Source of the DNA: LBZV01 sp000993855
Lineage (GTDB): Bacteria > Patescibacteriota > Microgenomatia > Curtissbacterales > GWA2-41-24
Direction: 5' to 3'
NCBI GenBank assembly: GCA_964492425.1
Contig: CAZBKB010000004.1
Span: 1 to 64,000 of the forward strand
DNA length: 64,000 nucleotides
Shown here: positions 51,785 to 60,362 of the stretch, piece by piece
Position numbering within the stretch: position 1 is the first letter of the stretch
Layout: each line of letters opens with the position of its first letter
Made by a program: the position numbers and the translations under genes
Notes under the pieces: model-generated
Database searches by the model: none
What the model saw: the letters and a program-made list of their open reading frames with translations, nothing else
Told to the model about the DNA's origin: nothing

Positions 51785-52549
51785 AAATGGAATAAGTAAC
51801 AATAGCAACCCTAACGCTACTCTGTAAACAATAAATACATTAAGGCTGCGGGTTGATAAATATTTTAAAAAATATTTAATGGTTAAGTAACCAAATATGA
51901 AAGAGGTAGTAATACCTACAATCAGTAAGCTGATATCTGACGCTTGACCATCTGATAAAGCCTCAGTAAACTTTTTTAAGCCTGCTCCTGCAATTATTGG
52001 GCCAGAAAGTAGAAATGCAAATTGTGCTGCACTTTCCCTGGTTAAACCAATGAATAAGCCAGCGGATATTGTTGCCCCAGAACGGGAAATGCCAGGAATC
52101 AGAGCAAGAGCTTGTGCAAACCCAATAACCATTGAGTCAAAAAGTGTAATTTTGGCACTATCTTTCTTCTTTTGGCCAATTTGTTCGGCATAAAATATAA
52201 CCGCTGAGAAAATGATAAGAGCAGCGCCGATAATGGTCAGGTTTCTAAGTTCGTTTTCGATAAAACCTTCAAGCAGAAAGCCAAAAACTATTGCTGGGAC
52301 CGTTCCAATTATTATTTTCTTATAAAGCTGATTTTTTAATATTAGGATGCTTATGTAATCTTTTGCAAAAAATATAAGAACAGCCAGTAGTGTTCCCAGG
52401 TGAATTGAGGCATCAAAACCTAACCCGAATTGGTCTTGAGGCAAGTTAAAAACTTTTTGAAATATGACAAGGTGGGCAGTTGATGAAACAGGCAAAAATT
52501 CTGTAAGTCCCTGCAGGGCGCCGGCAAGTATTGCAATTAAGTAATCCAT
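51773..52549 (-). CDS. uppP: Undecaprenyl-diphosphatase UppP (BacA)
   Basis: This 258-residue polytopic protein has the UppP signature motifs GALQGLTEFLPVSSTAHLVI near the N-terminus and LALIPGISRSGATISAGLF in the second half, with the catalytic Glu and Arg. Length and about eight helices match BacA/UppP. It recycles undecaprenyl diphosphate to the monophosphate carrier, which is required both for the cell wall and for the polyprenyl-phosphate sugar donors implied by the many DPM-like enzymes here. It lies 9 bases downstream of a DPM-like GT2 gene. Confidence 0.94.
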   Translation of the reverse strand: MDYLIAILAGALQGLTEFLPVSSTAHLVIFQKVFNLPQDQFGLGFDASIHLGTLLAVLIFFAKDYISILILKNQLYKKIIIGTVPAIVFGFLLEGFIENELRNLTIIGAALIIFSAVIFYAEQIGQKKKDSAKITLFDSMVIGFAQALALIPGISRSGATISAGLFIGLTRESAAQFAFLLSGPIIAGAGLKKFTEALSDGQASDISLLIVGITTSFIFGYLTIKYFLKYLSTRSLNVFIVYRVALGLLLLLIPFLVR

Positions 52550-52558
52550 ACATTAACT

Positions 52559-53239
52559 TTAATTTACAAAACGATATTTAAGAAGAACTAAAACTGCACG
52601 CAATCCATCTTTAATACCAATTTTTTTACCCTCTTTGTAGCTTCTACTTTTATAACTAATTGGTATTTCTATTATTTTGAAGCCGCTTTTTATAAATTTG
52701 CAGGTTATTTCTGGTTCAAACCCAAAACGATCTTCATGCAATTTAATGTCTTTTAAGGTTTCACGCCTAAATGCCTTATAACAAGTTTCCATATCGGATA
52801 TGTAGTGCCGAAACAAAATCTTAGTAAGAAATGACAACCCAATATTGCCAAAATAAAAAAGATGATAGCGTGGGTGGTGAGATTTATTGAGAAAACGAGA
52901 ACCATAAACTACTTTGATTTTACTATCACTAAATAGCTTTAAGATTTTAATATGTTCCCTCGGGTCATATTCTAGATCAGCGTCATGAATCAAGATAATG
53001 TCTCCCTTGGCCTTTGCAATAGCTTTTCTTATGGAATACCCTTTTCCGTGATTTACAGAATTTTCTATATAAATAATGTCTCTAGTTGACTTTATAATTT
53101 TTGCAGAATTATCTTTTGACCCGTCATTGACAACAATTATTTCTTTCTCGAATGGATGCTTTACTTCTTTAACACTTTTAATAACCCGGGCGACAGTTTT
53201 TTCTTCGTTGTATACCGGAATAATAATTGAGCACTTCAT
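52559..53239 (-). CDS. Family 2 glycosyltransferase, DPM-like
   Basis: This 226-residue protein starts MKCSIIIPVYNEEKTVARVI and has EIIVVNDGSKDNSAKI, NHGKGYSIRKAIAKAKG, the metal site LIHDADLEYDP, YGSRFLNKS and DMETCYKAFRRE. This is the compact DPM/DPG-synthase group of GT2, lacking membrane helices. It should charge a polyprenyl phosphate with a hexose and is followed by uppP, which regenerates that carrier. The divergent GT-C gene at 53296 is a natural user of the product. Confidence 0.85.
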   Translation of the reverse strand: MKCSIIIPVYNEEKTVARVIKSVKEVKHPFEKEIIVVNDGSKDNSAKIIKSTRDIIYIENSVNHGKGYSIRKAIAKAKGDIILIHDADLEYDPREHIKILKLFSDSKIKVVYGSRFLNKSHHPRYHLFYFGNIGLSFLTKILFRHYISDMETCYKAFRRETLKDIKLHEDRFGFEPEITCKFIKSGFKIIEIPISYKSRSYKEGKKIGIKDGLRAVLVLLKYRFVN

Positions 53240-53254
53240 TGAATTTAGTTAGTA

Positions 53255-53283
53255 AAGTAACAGTATTAATGTTAATATGTCAA
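53255..53283 (-). promoter_or_regulatory. Weak promoter candidate for the GT2-uppP pair
   Basis: A perfect TTGACA (53283-53278) lies in the divergent gap, but the hexamer 17 bases downstream (TTACTT) is a poor -10 box. Only the -35 match is convincing. Confidence 0.3.
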
Positions 53284-53295
53284 CGATAGTGCCTC

Positions 53296-54870
53296 ATGCA
53301 AGCCATGGTTAAAAAGACTCAATTTAAATCTTTTAACAGGTTTTTCCCCAATAATAGATTGATCGTTTCCTTTTTTATCATAGGTATTATTTTAAGACTT
53401 GTTTTTTTCAAGAGCCACGTGTGGCTTGGAAGCGATATCACCCGCGATATATCCATTAGCCTAGAAGCTCTCGAACGAGGAGAAGTTCCTTTAACGGGCT
53501 CATTTAGTAGTGCAGGGCCATTTGTTTTTGGTCCAACGCTATATTGGCTGTACATGTTTACGTTCTTACTTTTTCCTTTCAGTTTGCTTACACCATGGTA
53601 CACTGCTTTTGTTGTCAGTATTTTGGTAATTGGTTGCTTCTATTATTTAGCAAATAAGTCAGAAAGTAGAATATTATTTGGATTCACTGCACTGATTACT
53701 GCTATATCGCCACAACTGGTACAGATTGCATCATCTCCGACACAGCATACATATGTATTGATTTTTACGCTATTTTCACTCATTTTGTTATATAACTTTT
53801 ACAGTACTAGAAAGTTGTTTTGGGCTTTTTTAGGAGGTATATCAATAGGTCTTGCAATCAATATGCATTACCAGGCCCTTAATCTTTTGGCCCTTCCTGT
53901 GATAGTGTTGTTCTTTAAAGCAGCAAATTTCAAAAAGAGAATTGTATCTCTGCTTGTGGTTGCCTGCGGTATAGCGATCGCAATTTTGCCTCTTTCTATA
54001 TGGGATTTTGGACAGTCTTTTGCAAATTTTAGAAATCTACTGGACTATCTTTTGATTGGGCAGGGTAGAGTTTATGTTCCCAACAGCTGGAAACTATATC
54101 TTTTTGAATATCTACCGAATAACTGGGCGTATGTAACCGGTTTGCCATCTTTTTTCGGCCTCATACTGCTTTTTGGGGGAAGCTTGGTCTGGTTCTTTGA
54201 TTTTATACGTACAAGAAAATTATCCTTCATTTTCCTTATCAATACTGTTTTTCTTTTTATGTTGTTTTTGGGTAGATACTACCGTGGAGAGAGATTTCCT
54301 GGATACACAATGTATATGCTCCCATTCATGATTATATTTTCTACTTGGACGATAAGTAAAATATTGGATTTTATTCCAGATGTAACGTGGGGAAATAATT
54401 TAAAATATTCCTTAATCGTGATTTTATCACTATCGATAATATTTTCCAGTTTTACCCAGCTTAGAGGAAAGTTGCAAGAAAATCCCAGTTATTCTGAAAT
54501 TAAAAATGCAACTGCGAAGCTCATCGCAGAATATCCTGGAGAAAAGTTTAGGGTTTTAAATCTGGCAAGTACTAATCCTGACGCAAGTTACGCAGTAACC
54601 GTTTACTTACAACATAAAAGATTTTATGCATTCGATAATTCTTTGAAAGTTGGTTTTTGTAACGGGTGTCCAGAAAGTATAAATAAATTAGGGGAACTAT
54701 TTGGGACTTCTTATTTTAAGATTGATGATGATAAATTAAATACTGCCTGGCAGGGAGTTAGCCAGAGGGAAATTTACGATTCAACAATTGGGTGGCTGAG
54801 CAAACACCAACTGAAGTCTACCTTTCAACTTGATAAATATTTAAATGAGAAATTATTTTCGCTAATTTAA
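53296..54870 (+). CDS. GT39-like membrane glycosyltransferase
   Basis: This 524-residue polytopic protein has the first outer loop HVWLGSDITRDISISLEAL followed by PLTGSFSSAGPFVFGPTLYW, the acidic and glycine-rich arrangement shared with the GT39-like genes at 24798 and 30624. About eleven helices and a C-terminal outer domain of about 130 residues with a Cys pair (VGFCNGCPESI) follow. It starts at ATG 53296 (a second ATG is three codons in) and is divergent from the DPM-like gene. It meets secA tail to tail with a 4-base overlap. Confidence 0.7.
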   Translation: MQAMVKKTQFKSFNRFFPNNRLIVSFFIIGIILRLVFFKSHVWLGSDITRDISISLEALERGEVPLTGSFSSAGPFVFGPTLYWLYMFTFLLFPFSLLTPWYTAFVVSILVIGCFYYLANKSESRILFGFTALITAISPQLVQIASSPTQHTYVLIFTLFSLILLYNFYSTRKLFWAFLGGISIGLAINMHYQALNLLALPVIVLFFKAANFKKRIVSLLVVACGIAIAILPLSIWDFGQSFANFRNLLDYLLIGQGRVYVPNSWKLYLFEYLPNNWAYVTGLPSFFGLILLFGGSLVWFFDFIRTRKLSFIFLINTVFLFMLFLGRYYRGERFPGYTMYMLPFMIIFSTWTISKILDFIPDVTWGNNLKYSLIVILSLSIIFSSFTQLRGKLQENPSYSEIKNATAKLIAEYPGEKFRVLNLASTNPDASYAVTVYLQHKRFYAFDNSLKVGFCNGCPESINKLGELFGTSYFKIDDDKLNTAWQGVSQREIYDSTIGWLSKHQLKSTFQLDKYLNEKLFSLI

Positions 54871-57833
54871 CCTTTATGCTCGAGTGCGCCGATCAGGCCG
54901 CATCTTTTCCATTTTAAACCAGAACCACACGGGCATGGGTCATTCCTGCCGATTTTTTCGACTTTTAGTGGAGTGGTTTTTGATGAGAACGGATTATCGG
55001 GAGATAACACTTGCTGACTGCCAGATTTTTCTAGAGCTTCCAGTCGAGCTATTTCGGCATTCAACTGTTCATCTGTCATTTCATTTGGATCACTGGTAGT
55101 CCTGCTGTGGTCTTGTTGATCATTTTGTGACTGCTCTTTCTCGAGGCGGGCAATTTCCGCATTAAGTTCCTCGTCTGTCAATTCCATCGGATCTTTATCA
55201 ACTGATTTTTGGCTCCGTGATAATTCCTGAACATTGCTTTGATTTTCCTGATCTGTTTTATTACGTATTTGGTTTATTTGTGGATGAACTTCTACACCAC
55301 GTTCTTCCACCTTTTCAATCTCAGGCTGCCTGCTAACTTGGATTCTGAAAATACGGTGGACAATCTCTGAGTCTATTGTTGCCATTAGTTTTTCAAATAA
55401 ACTGAAAGCCTCCTGTTTATATTCGACCAGGGGATCTCTTTGTCCGGCTGCACGCAGACCTATCCCTTCTCTTAGATCATCTAATGAGTCGAGGTGTTGT
55501 ATCCACAAGGTGTCTATTACAGACAGTGTTGTAAATTTTTCAATATCACGTAGTGATTTTTCGCCAAGTGATTTTTCCCTCTCTTTATAAACATTTTCGA
55601 TAACCCCCATTAGAAACTCAGTTAGCTTTTCATCACTCGCATGTTTTTGTGCGTCTTTTGCTAGACTATTGGCAGAAGACTGATCAAAAGGGACGATAGT
55701 TATAAATTCTTTAATTATTGCTTCTACATTTGGGGTTGATCCTTCCTTTATATTTGCCAGGATCAAATTGTTAAGCTCCCGCTCGACCCTGTCTAAAGTT
55801 TCATTCTTTAGCGTGTCTTGAGCCTTTGGATCATTTACCGACTCTAAAATCTTGTTTCTGGCACCGTAGATTATTTCCCGTTGGCGGTTTGCCACATCAT
55901 CGTATTCAACTAAGTGTTTGCGGATATCAAAATTGTGGGTTTCAACTTTAACCTGAGCGTTCTCAATTGCTTTACTGACCATTCCATGTTCTATGGGAGT
56001 ATCCTCTGGTAATTTAAATGCCGTCATAATTTTGGCTATTTGTTCTCCACCAAATAAGCGCATGATTTCGTCTTCTAGGGAAACATAAAAGCGACTTGAG
56101 CCTGGATCTCCTTGACGTCCGGAGCGACCGCGAAGTTGATTGTCAATTCGTCTTGCCTCATGTCTTTCTGTTCCTATAACATGCAAGCCTCCAATTTTAA
56201 CAACTTCATTATGGTCTTTCTGCCATTTTTCGTATTCCTTGCCTTTTACAGTTGGTCTTCCCAATCTATCCGTTGGTGGTGAACCACCTAAAATTATGTC
56301 GACACCACGCCCGGCTATATTTGTTGCCAAGGTGACATTGTCACGGACACCGGAGGATGCTATTATTTCTGCTTCTTTCTGATGGTTTTTAGCATTGAGC
56401 ACTTGATGTGGAATTCCTTTTCTCTTCAGAAGGCTTGATAAAAACTCGTTTTTTTCAATTGATGTTGTACCTATCAAAACAGGTTGACCTTTGGAATGTT
56501 TCTCAGCAACGTCATTTGCAACTGCCGTAAACTTTGTCTTAGTTGTTTTATAAACAACATCGGACATATCTTTTCTAATAGTTGGCTTATTTGTTGGGAT
56601 TGTAACCACTTCCAGTTTGTAGATTTTGAAGAATTCTTCTGCTTCTGTTGCTGCAGTTCCAGTCATACCTCCTAATTTTTCGTAAAGCCTAAAGTAATTT
56701 TGGAAAGAAATTGTAGCTAATGTTTGAGATTCTTTTTGAACTGCGACTCCCTCTTTTGCTTCTATCGCCTGATGCAAACCTTCTGACCAACGTCTACCTT
56801 GCATTAATCTCCCTGTAAACTCATCGACAATTATTATTTCTCCGTCTTTTACAACATAGTCTTTGTCTTTATGGTAGAGGGTTCTGGCCCTTAGAGATTG
56901 CTGGATATGGTGGATTGTCCCGAAATCTTTTTCGTAAAGGTTCTCTACCCCCAGTCTCTTTTCTACTTTGGTGATACCGTGCTCTGTAAGGTTTGCGGTT
57001 TTTAATTTTTCGTCTATGACATAATCGGTGTCCGGTGACAGTTCTTGGACTAACTTTGCAAACTGGAAATACTTATCGGTTGCTTCGGCAGAAGGCGCGG
57101 AAATTATAAGCGGTGTCCTTGCTTCATCAATAAGAATTGAATCCGCTTCGTCAACAATAGCATAGTGATGAGTGCGCTGTGCTTTATCTTTCAGGTCCCA
57201 GACCATATTGTCGCGCAAGAAGTCGAATCCGAATTCGTTGTTTGTTCCGTAAGTTATATCAGCAGAGTATGCTTCTTTTTTGTCTACTGGCTTAAGATGT
57301 CTGAGACGCCAATCCGTTTGGGTCTTATCTTCATATTTTGGGTCATAAACAAATGCTTTTTCCTGCATAATGCAGCCGGCTGTTACACCAAGAGCTTCGT
57401 AGATAGGTCCCATCCAACCAAGACCAACACGTGCCAAGTAGTCGTTAACTGTTGCTAAGTGAACACCCTTGCCAGTTAGAGAATTAAGGTAAAGTGGGAG
57501 GGAGGCTGTTAAAGTTTTTCCTTCACCGGTTTTTTGTTCAGCAACCTTGCCTTGGTGGAGAACTATGCCTCCAATTAGCTGAACATCGTAGTGACGCTGG
57601 TTTAAAGTTCTTTTTCCTGCTTCTCTAACTGCTGCAAAAGTTTCCGGTAGGAGATCATCCAACGAGTCGCCCCTTCCATGACGAAGTTTGAATTGTGCCG
57701 TTAATGCCTTAAGCTGAATATCTGTGAGTTTTGAAAACTTTTTTTCAAGAGCATTAATATCATCAACAAGAGGCTGAAGCTTATTTACCTGTTTTTCGTT
57801 TGAATCTAAAAATTTATTTAAAATATTAAACAT
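54867..57833 (-). CDS. secA: Preprotein translocase ATPase SecA
   Basis: This 988-residue motor has Walker A VAEQKTGEGKTLTASL, the DEAD-like VDEADSILIDEARTPLI, the preprotein crosslinking region, NIAGRGVDIILGG and the arginine-finger region LRGRSGRQGDPGSSRFYVS, then the helical scaffold. Near the C-terminus two copies of a 21-residue segment (DPMELTDEELNAEIARLE and DPNEMTDEQLNAEIARLE) precede a SEC-C motif GRNDPCPCGSG. The usual fourth zinc ligand (CH or CC) is replaced, since the sequence reads RCGL. SecA drives export through SecYEG of the many signal-peptide proteins here. It starts two bases after a small ORF and sits in an operon with serS. Confidence 0.97.
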   Translation of the reverse strand: MFNILNKFLDSNEKQVNKLQPLVDDINALEKKFSKLTDIQLKALTAQFKLRHGRGDSLDDLLPETFAAVREAGKRTLNQRHYDVQLIGGIVLHQGKVAEQKTGEGKTLTASLPLYLNSLTGKGVHLATVNDYLARVGLGWMGPIYEALGVTAGCIMQEKAFVYDPKYEDKTQTDWRLRHLKPVDKKEAYSADITYGTNNEFGFDFLRDNMVWDLKDKAQRTHHYAIVDEADSILIDEARTPLIISAPSAEATDKYFQFAKLVQELSPDTDYVIDEKLKTANLTEHGITKVEKRLGVENLYEKDFGTIHHIQQSLRARTLYHKDKDYVVKDGEIIIVDEFTGRLMQGRRWSEGLHQAIEAKEGVAVQKESQTLATISFQNYFRLYEKLGGMTGTAATEAEEFFKIYKLEVVTIPTNKPTIRKDMSDVVYKTTKTKFTAVANDVAEKHSKGQPVLIGTTSIEKNEFLSSLLKRKGIPHQVLNAKNHQKEAEIIASSGVRDNVTLATNIAGRGVDIILGGSPPTDRLGRPTVKGKEYEKWQKDHNEVVKIGGLHVIGTERHEARRIDNQLRGRSGRQGDPGSSRFYVSLEDEIMRLFGGEQIAKIMTAFKLPEDTPIEHGMVSKAIENAQVKVETHNFDIRKHLVEYDDVANRQREIIYGARNKILESVNDPKAQDTLKNETLDRVERELNNLILANIKEGSTPNVEAIIKEFITIVPFDQSSANSLAKDAQKHASDEKLTEFLMGVIENVYKEREKSLGEKSLRDIEKFTTLSVIDTLWIQHLDSLDDLREGIGLRAAGQRDPLVEYKQEAFSLFEKLMATIDSEIVHRIFRIQVSRQPEIEKVEERGVEVHPQINQIRNKTDQENQSNVQELSRSQKSVDKDPMELTDEELNAEIARLEKEQSQNDQQDHSRTTSDPNEMTDEQLNAEIARLEALEKSGSQQVLSPDNPFSSKTTPLKVEKIGRNDPCPCGSGLKWKRCGLIGALEHKG

Positions 57834-57835
57834 GG

Positions 57836-57988
57836 TTATTTACTTTTTGATCTTTCTATTATTCGATTCCACAAAACTTTTGTCGACCTTCCATATTCAT
57901 GGGTGATTGAATGTTTTTTAGGTGTCAGTTTTTTGATGCGGTTGCGCTTTTTAACACGTAAAGTTTTCGTTTCAGGCAGGAAATTCAT
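57836..57988 (-). CDS. Small basic protein of 50 residues between serS and secA
   Basis: An ATG-initiated frame of 50 codons fills the gap between serS and secA. It reads MNFLPETKTLRVKKRNRIKK in its first 20 residues and ends with WNRIIERSKSK and TAA, two bases before the secA ATG. It is strongly basic and lacks hydrophobic segments, like a nucleic-acid-binding or ribosome-associated peptide. A weak GAGG lies about 14 bases upstream, in the serS stop region. The exact fit into the operon argues that it is real, but I recognise no family. Confidence 0.5.
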   Translation of the reverse strand: MNFLPETKTLRVKKRNRIKKLTPKKHSITHEYGRSTKVLWNRIIERSKSK

Positions 57989-58004
57989 AACAGACAATTT
58001 TACC

Positions 58005-59279
58005 TCAGGCTGGAATTTTATTAAAGCCGGTGTATTTTTGGAGAACCTTCGGGATTAAAATAGAGCCGTCTTTTTGCTGGTAATTTTCCATGATGGCAAT
58101 TAATGTCCTGCCGATTGCAAATGCGGTTCCGTTTAAAATATGAACATATTGTTTTACAATTTGTCCGCCGGATATTCGAGCTCCTCGGCCTGCTTGAACA
58201 ACTGTTGAGCTAGGCATTTTCCAATTAAAATTAATATTTAATCTTCTGGCTTGGAAATCGCCGGTTGTGGAAACGGAATGGGTTTCGCGGTACTGGTTTT
58301 GTGAAGGTAGCCAGGTTTCGATATCGTATTTTCTTGATGCCGGAAAGCCTAAATCACCTGATGCGATATCAATAACCTGATAGGCAAGACCCAAGTCGCT
58401 AACAAACTTTTCCTCTAGTGAAAGTAGAAATTGATGTTCTTCATCTTCTTTTTCGGGCGTCGTAAATGAAACCATTTCTACTTTGTCGAACTGGTGGACT
58501 CGGAAAATCCCCTTTGTGTCTTTACCGTAAGATCCCGCTTCCCTGCGGAAAGCTGTTGAAAATGCCGCATATCTTTTGGGAAGATCGGACTGGTTAAATG
58601 TTTCGTCCATATGCATTGGGACAACAGAGTGTTCGGCCGTTCCGACCAAAAAGTGGTCATCGACCCTGTAACCTTCACCACTTTCATACTCAGGATAGCC
58701 TAAACCTTGCATCGCTTTTTTGTTAATTAAAACCGGGGGTATGATCGGAATAAATTCGACCTGCTTCAACTTGTCAAATACATAAGAAGTCAGGGCAAAT
58801 TCCAAATCTACTAATTCATTTTTTAAAAACACAAAACGGCTACCTGAGATTTTGGAGGCTCGATCTGTATCGATGAGATCCAATTTTATCCCAAGTTGAA
58901 GATGGTCCAATGGTTTGAAATCAAATTTTGGAAGTTTCCCAACTTTTTTTATAACTTTCTTTTTAGCTTCATCGCCTATTGGCACATCATCTTTTGCCGG
59001 GTTTGGGATCTGGCGGATTAGTTTGTAAAATTCTTCTTGGAGATTTTCGAGTTGGTTTTCCTTTTGCTTAAGGTCTGATTTAATTTGTGCGCCTTTTTTT
59101 TCGTCGCGGGCATCTGCCGCTTGTTTGCGGTTGGACCTTAGTTGATCTACTTCTTCAATTAATTTGCGGCGGTCTGTGTCAACTTTTAAGAGTTTCTCAA
59201 CATCAATTTCATATCCCTTTTGTTTGGACTTTTCGGCAACTAATTTTGGATTTTCGCGAATGAATTTGATGTCTAGCAT
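58005..59279 (-). CDS. serS: Seryl-tRNA synthetase
   Basis: This 424-residue class II enzyme has the N-terminal tRNA-binding coiled coil (about 27-105). The catalytic domain follows, with motif 2 FSTAFRREAGSYGKDTKG and RVHQFDKVEMVSF, and motif 3 LNGTAFAIGRTLIAIMENYQ. The order and length match bacterial SerRS. It charges tRNA-Ser. The stop is TGA. It is followed by the 50-residue ORF and secA in the same direction. Confidence 0.96.
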   Translation of the reverse strand: MLDIKFIRENPKLVAEKSKQKGYEIDVEKLLKVDTDRRKLIEEVDQLRSNRKQAADARDEKKGAQIKSDLKQKENQLENLQEEFYKLIRQIPNPAKDDVPIGDEAKKKVIKKVGKLPKFDFKPLDHLQLGIKLDLIDTDRASKISGSRFVFLKNELVDLEFALTSYVFDKLKQVEFIPIIPPVLINKKAMQGLGYPEYESGEGYRVDDHFLVGTAEHSVVPMHMDETFNQSDLPKRYAAFSTAFRREAGSYGKDTKGIFRVHQFDKVEMVSFTTPEKEDEEHQFLLSLEEKFVSDLGLAYQVIDIASGDLGFPASRKYDIETWLPSQNQYRETHSVSTTGDFQARRLNINFNWKMPSSTVVQAGRGARISGGQIVKQYVHILNGTAFAIGRTLIAIMENYQQKDGSILIPKVLQKYTGFNKIPA

Positions 59280-59282
59280 AAT

Positions 59283-59317
59283 TAGTTCATAGTTGATAGT
59301 TTATGGTTCTTAGTTAT
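59283..59317. repeat. Degenerate tandem heptamer repeat
   Basis: Five consecutive 7-base units read TAGTTCA, TAGTTGA, TAGTTTA, TGGTTCT and TAGTTAT. They fill the gap between serS and the HD gene and cover the HD gene's stop codon. Role unknown. Confidence 0.6.
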
Positions 59318-59910
59318 TTGTGTGACAATTGCCAAGAACGTTCCGGCTCAACTTCGTCTTTTAAGATCATTTCGACTGCCATCTTGTGCCAGGGAATTTT
59401 GGTGATGTGATAAACCTCCTTAAAATATTTTAGCGCGCTTTGGGCGCCAGGTACACCTTTGGCTTGGGCCAGGGCATCTAAATTATCGGCAACCTTGCAA
59501 AGACGTGCTTCCAGTGTTTTTCGCTGCATGTATTCTCCAACTAACTCGATGATTTCTTTATTTGACGGTAGGTCCTTAACCAGCCATTTGAGGCCCTCTT
59601 CTTCTATCGGAGCAAAAGCTCCTTTGGCCATACCTTTGACAAAGGTGCCGACATCGCCGACTATCGTTTCTGCCATGTCGTGGAATATGGCCATTTTTAC
59701 CGCGCGGTTTACATTAATTTTGACACCGTTTTTTTTCATTTCGGATGCCAGAAAGTAAACCAGTATAGCAGTGGTCCAGGAATGAGCAGCAACAGAATCT
59801 GCTTCCTGCCTTTTGAATCCCATGGCAATGAAACCCTGACGAGGAAGTTCTTTAGCCCATTGGAGTGTTAAAAAGACCTTGAGTATTTTTTTTAGGGTAA
59901 GTTTGTTCAT
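59314..59910 (-). CDS. HD-domain phosphohydrolase, YfbR/HDDC2-like
   Basis: This 198-residue HD-domain protein has the metal-binding residues in DSVAAHSWTTAILVYF, MAIFHDMAETIVGD and VADNLDALAQ, the H...HD...D pattern. It most resembles the YfbR/HDDC2 group, which includes 5'-deoxynucleotidases, so it may tune nucleotide pools. The exact substrate is not determinable. It lies just downstream of the putative IVS cassette, and the matching HD gene on the other side of the cassette is at 60363. Confidence 0.75.
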   Translation of the reverse strand: MNKLTLKKILKVFLTLQWAKELPRQGFIAMGFKRQEADSVAAHSWTTAILVYFLASEMKKNGVKINVNRAVKMAIFHDMAETIVGDVGTFVKGMAKGAFAPIEEEGLKWLVKDLPSNKEIIELVGEYMQRKTLEARLCKVADNLDALAQAKGVPGAQSALKYFKEVYHITKIPWHKMAVEMILKDEVEPERSWQLSHK

Positions 59911-59923
59911 ATTAGGATTAAAT

Positions 59924-60362
59924 GATAAGAAGATAAGAGTGATGAGTCTTTTCTTCGATTATTTTTGCCTCCTTAAAGAATTTAATGTGGCAATCAGCAT
60001 ACTTATTGTTTGTGAATTCAGATTTATAATAACATCTACCTCTTTTGAATACTTTGGGTAAATTTCTTTTATTAATTCCAACCAGTATTCAGTTTCCCTG
60101 GCAGAACCAAGAGCCATTTGTATAAACCTTGCATATTCTTTACCCTTATACTTCCCAAACCCTTCTGCTATATTGGCTCCGACTGACATGCAAGACCTCA
60201 GAATTTGATCTATTATTACCCATGCGATTTTTTCATTTGGAATACTTCTTGTTAAATGGACAATAAGTAAGGTTGCCTGCTTTGCAGTTTGCCAAAACTT
60301 AAGGTCTTTATAAGAATTAATTTTACTTTGATTCATCATTCTTATCCTGTTATCTTCTTATC
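59924..60362. mobile_element. Putative mini-cassette: IVS gene bounded by inverted repeats
   Basis: GATAAGAAGATAA at 59924-59936 recurs inverted, without mismatch, at 60350-60362. Allowing one 8-base insertion in the right copy, the pair extends to 25 bases (59924-59948) against 33 bases (60330-60362) with two mismatches. The IVS start codons lie inside the right repeat. TTAAA is found next to both ends (59918-59922 and 60363-60367), a possible target duplication. No transposase is encoded, so it would have to move in trans. Confidence 0.55.
59959..60339 (-). CDS. Four-helix-bundle (23S rRNA intervening-sequence type) protein
   Basis: This 126-residue protein belongs to the S23/IVS four-helix-bundle family (PF05635). 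It contains SYKDLKFWQTAKQATLLIV, RSCMSVGANIAEGFGKYKGKEYARFI and the SARETEYWLELI motif. Relatives are encoded inside 23S rRNA insertions, next to diversity-generating retroelements (Avd), or as scattered single genes; their function is poorly known. Here it stands between two HD-domain genes, and its ATG-ATG start lies within one of the flanking inverted repeats. That suggests insertion of a self-contained unit. Confidence 0.88.
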   Translation of the reverse strand: MMNQSKINSYKDLKFWQTAKQATLLIVHLTRSIPNEKIAWVIIDQILRSCMSVGANIAEGFGKYKGKEYARFIQMALGSARETEYWLELIKEIYPKYSKEVDVIINLNSQTISMLIATLNSLRRQK

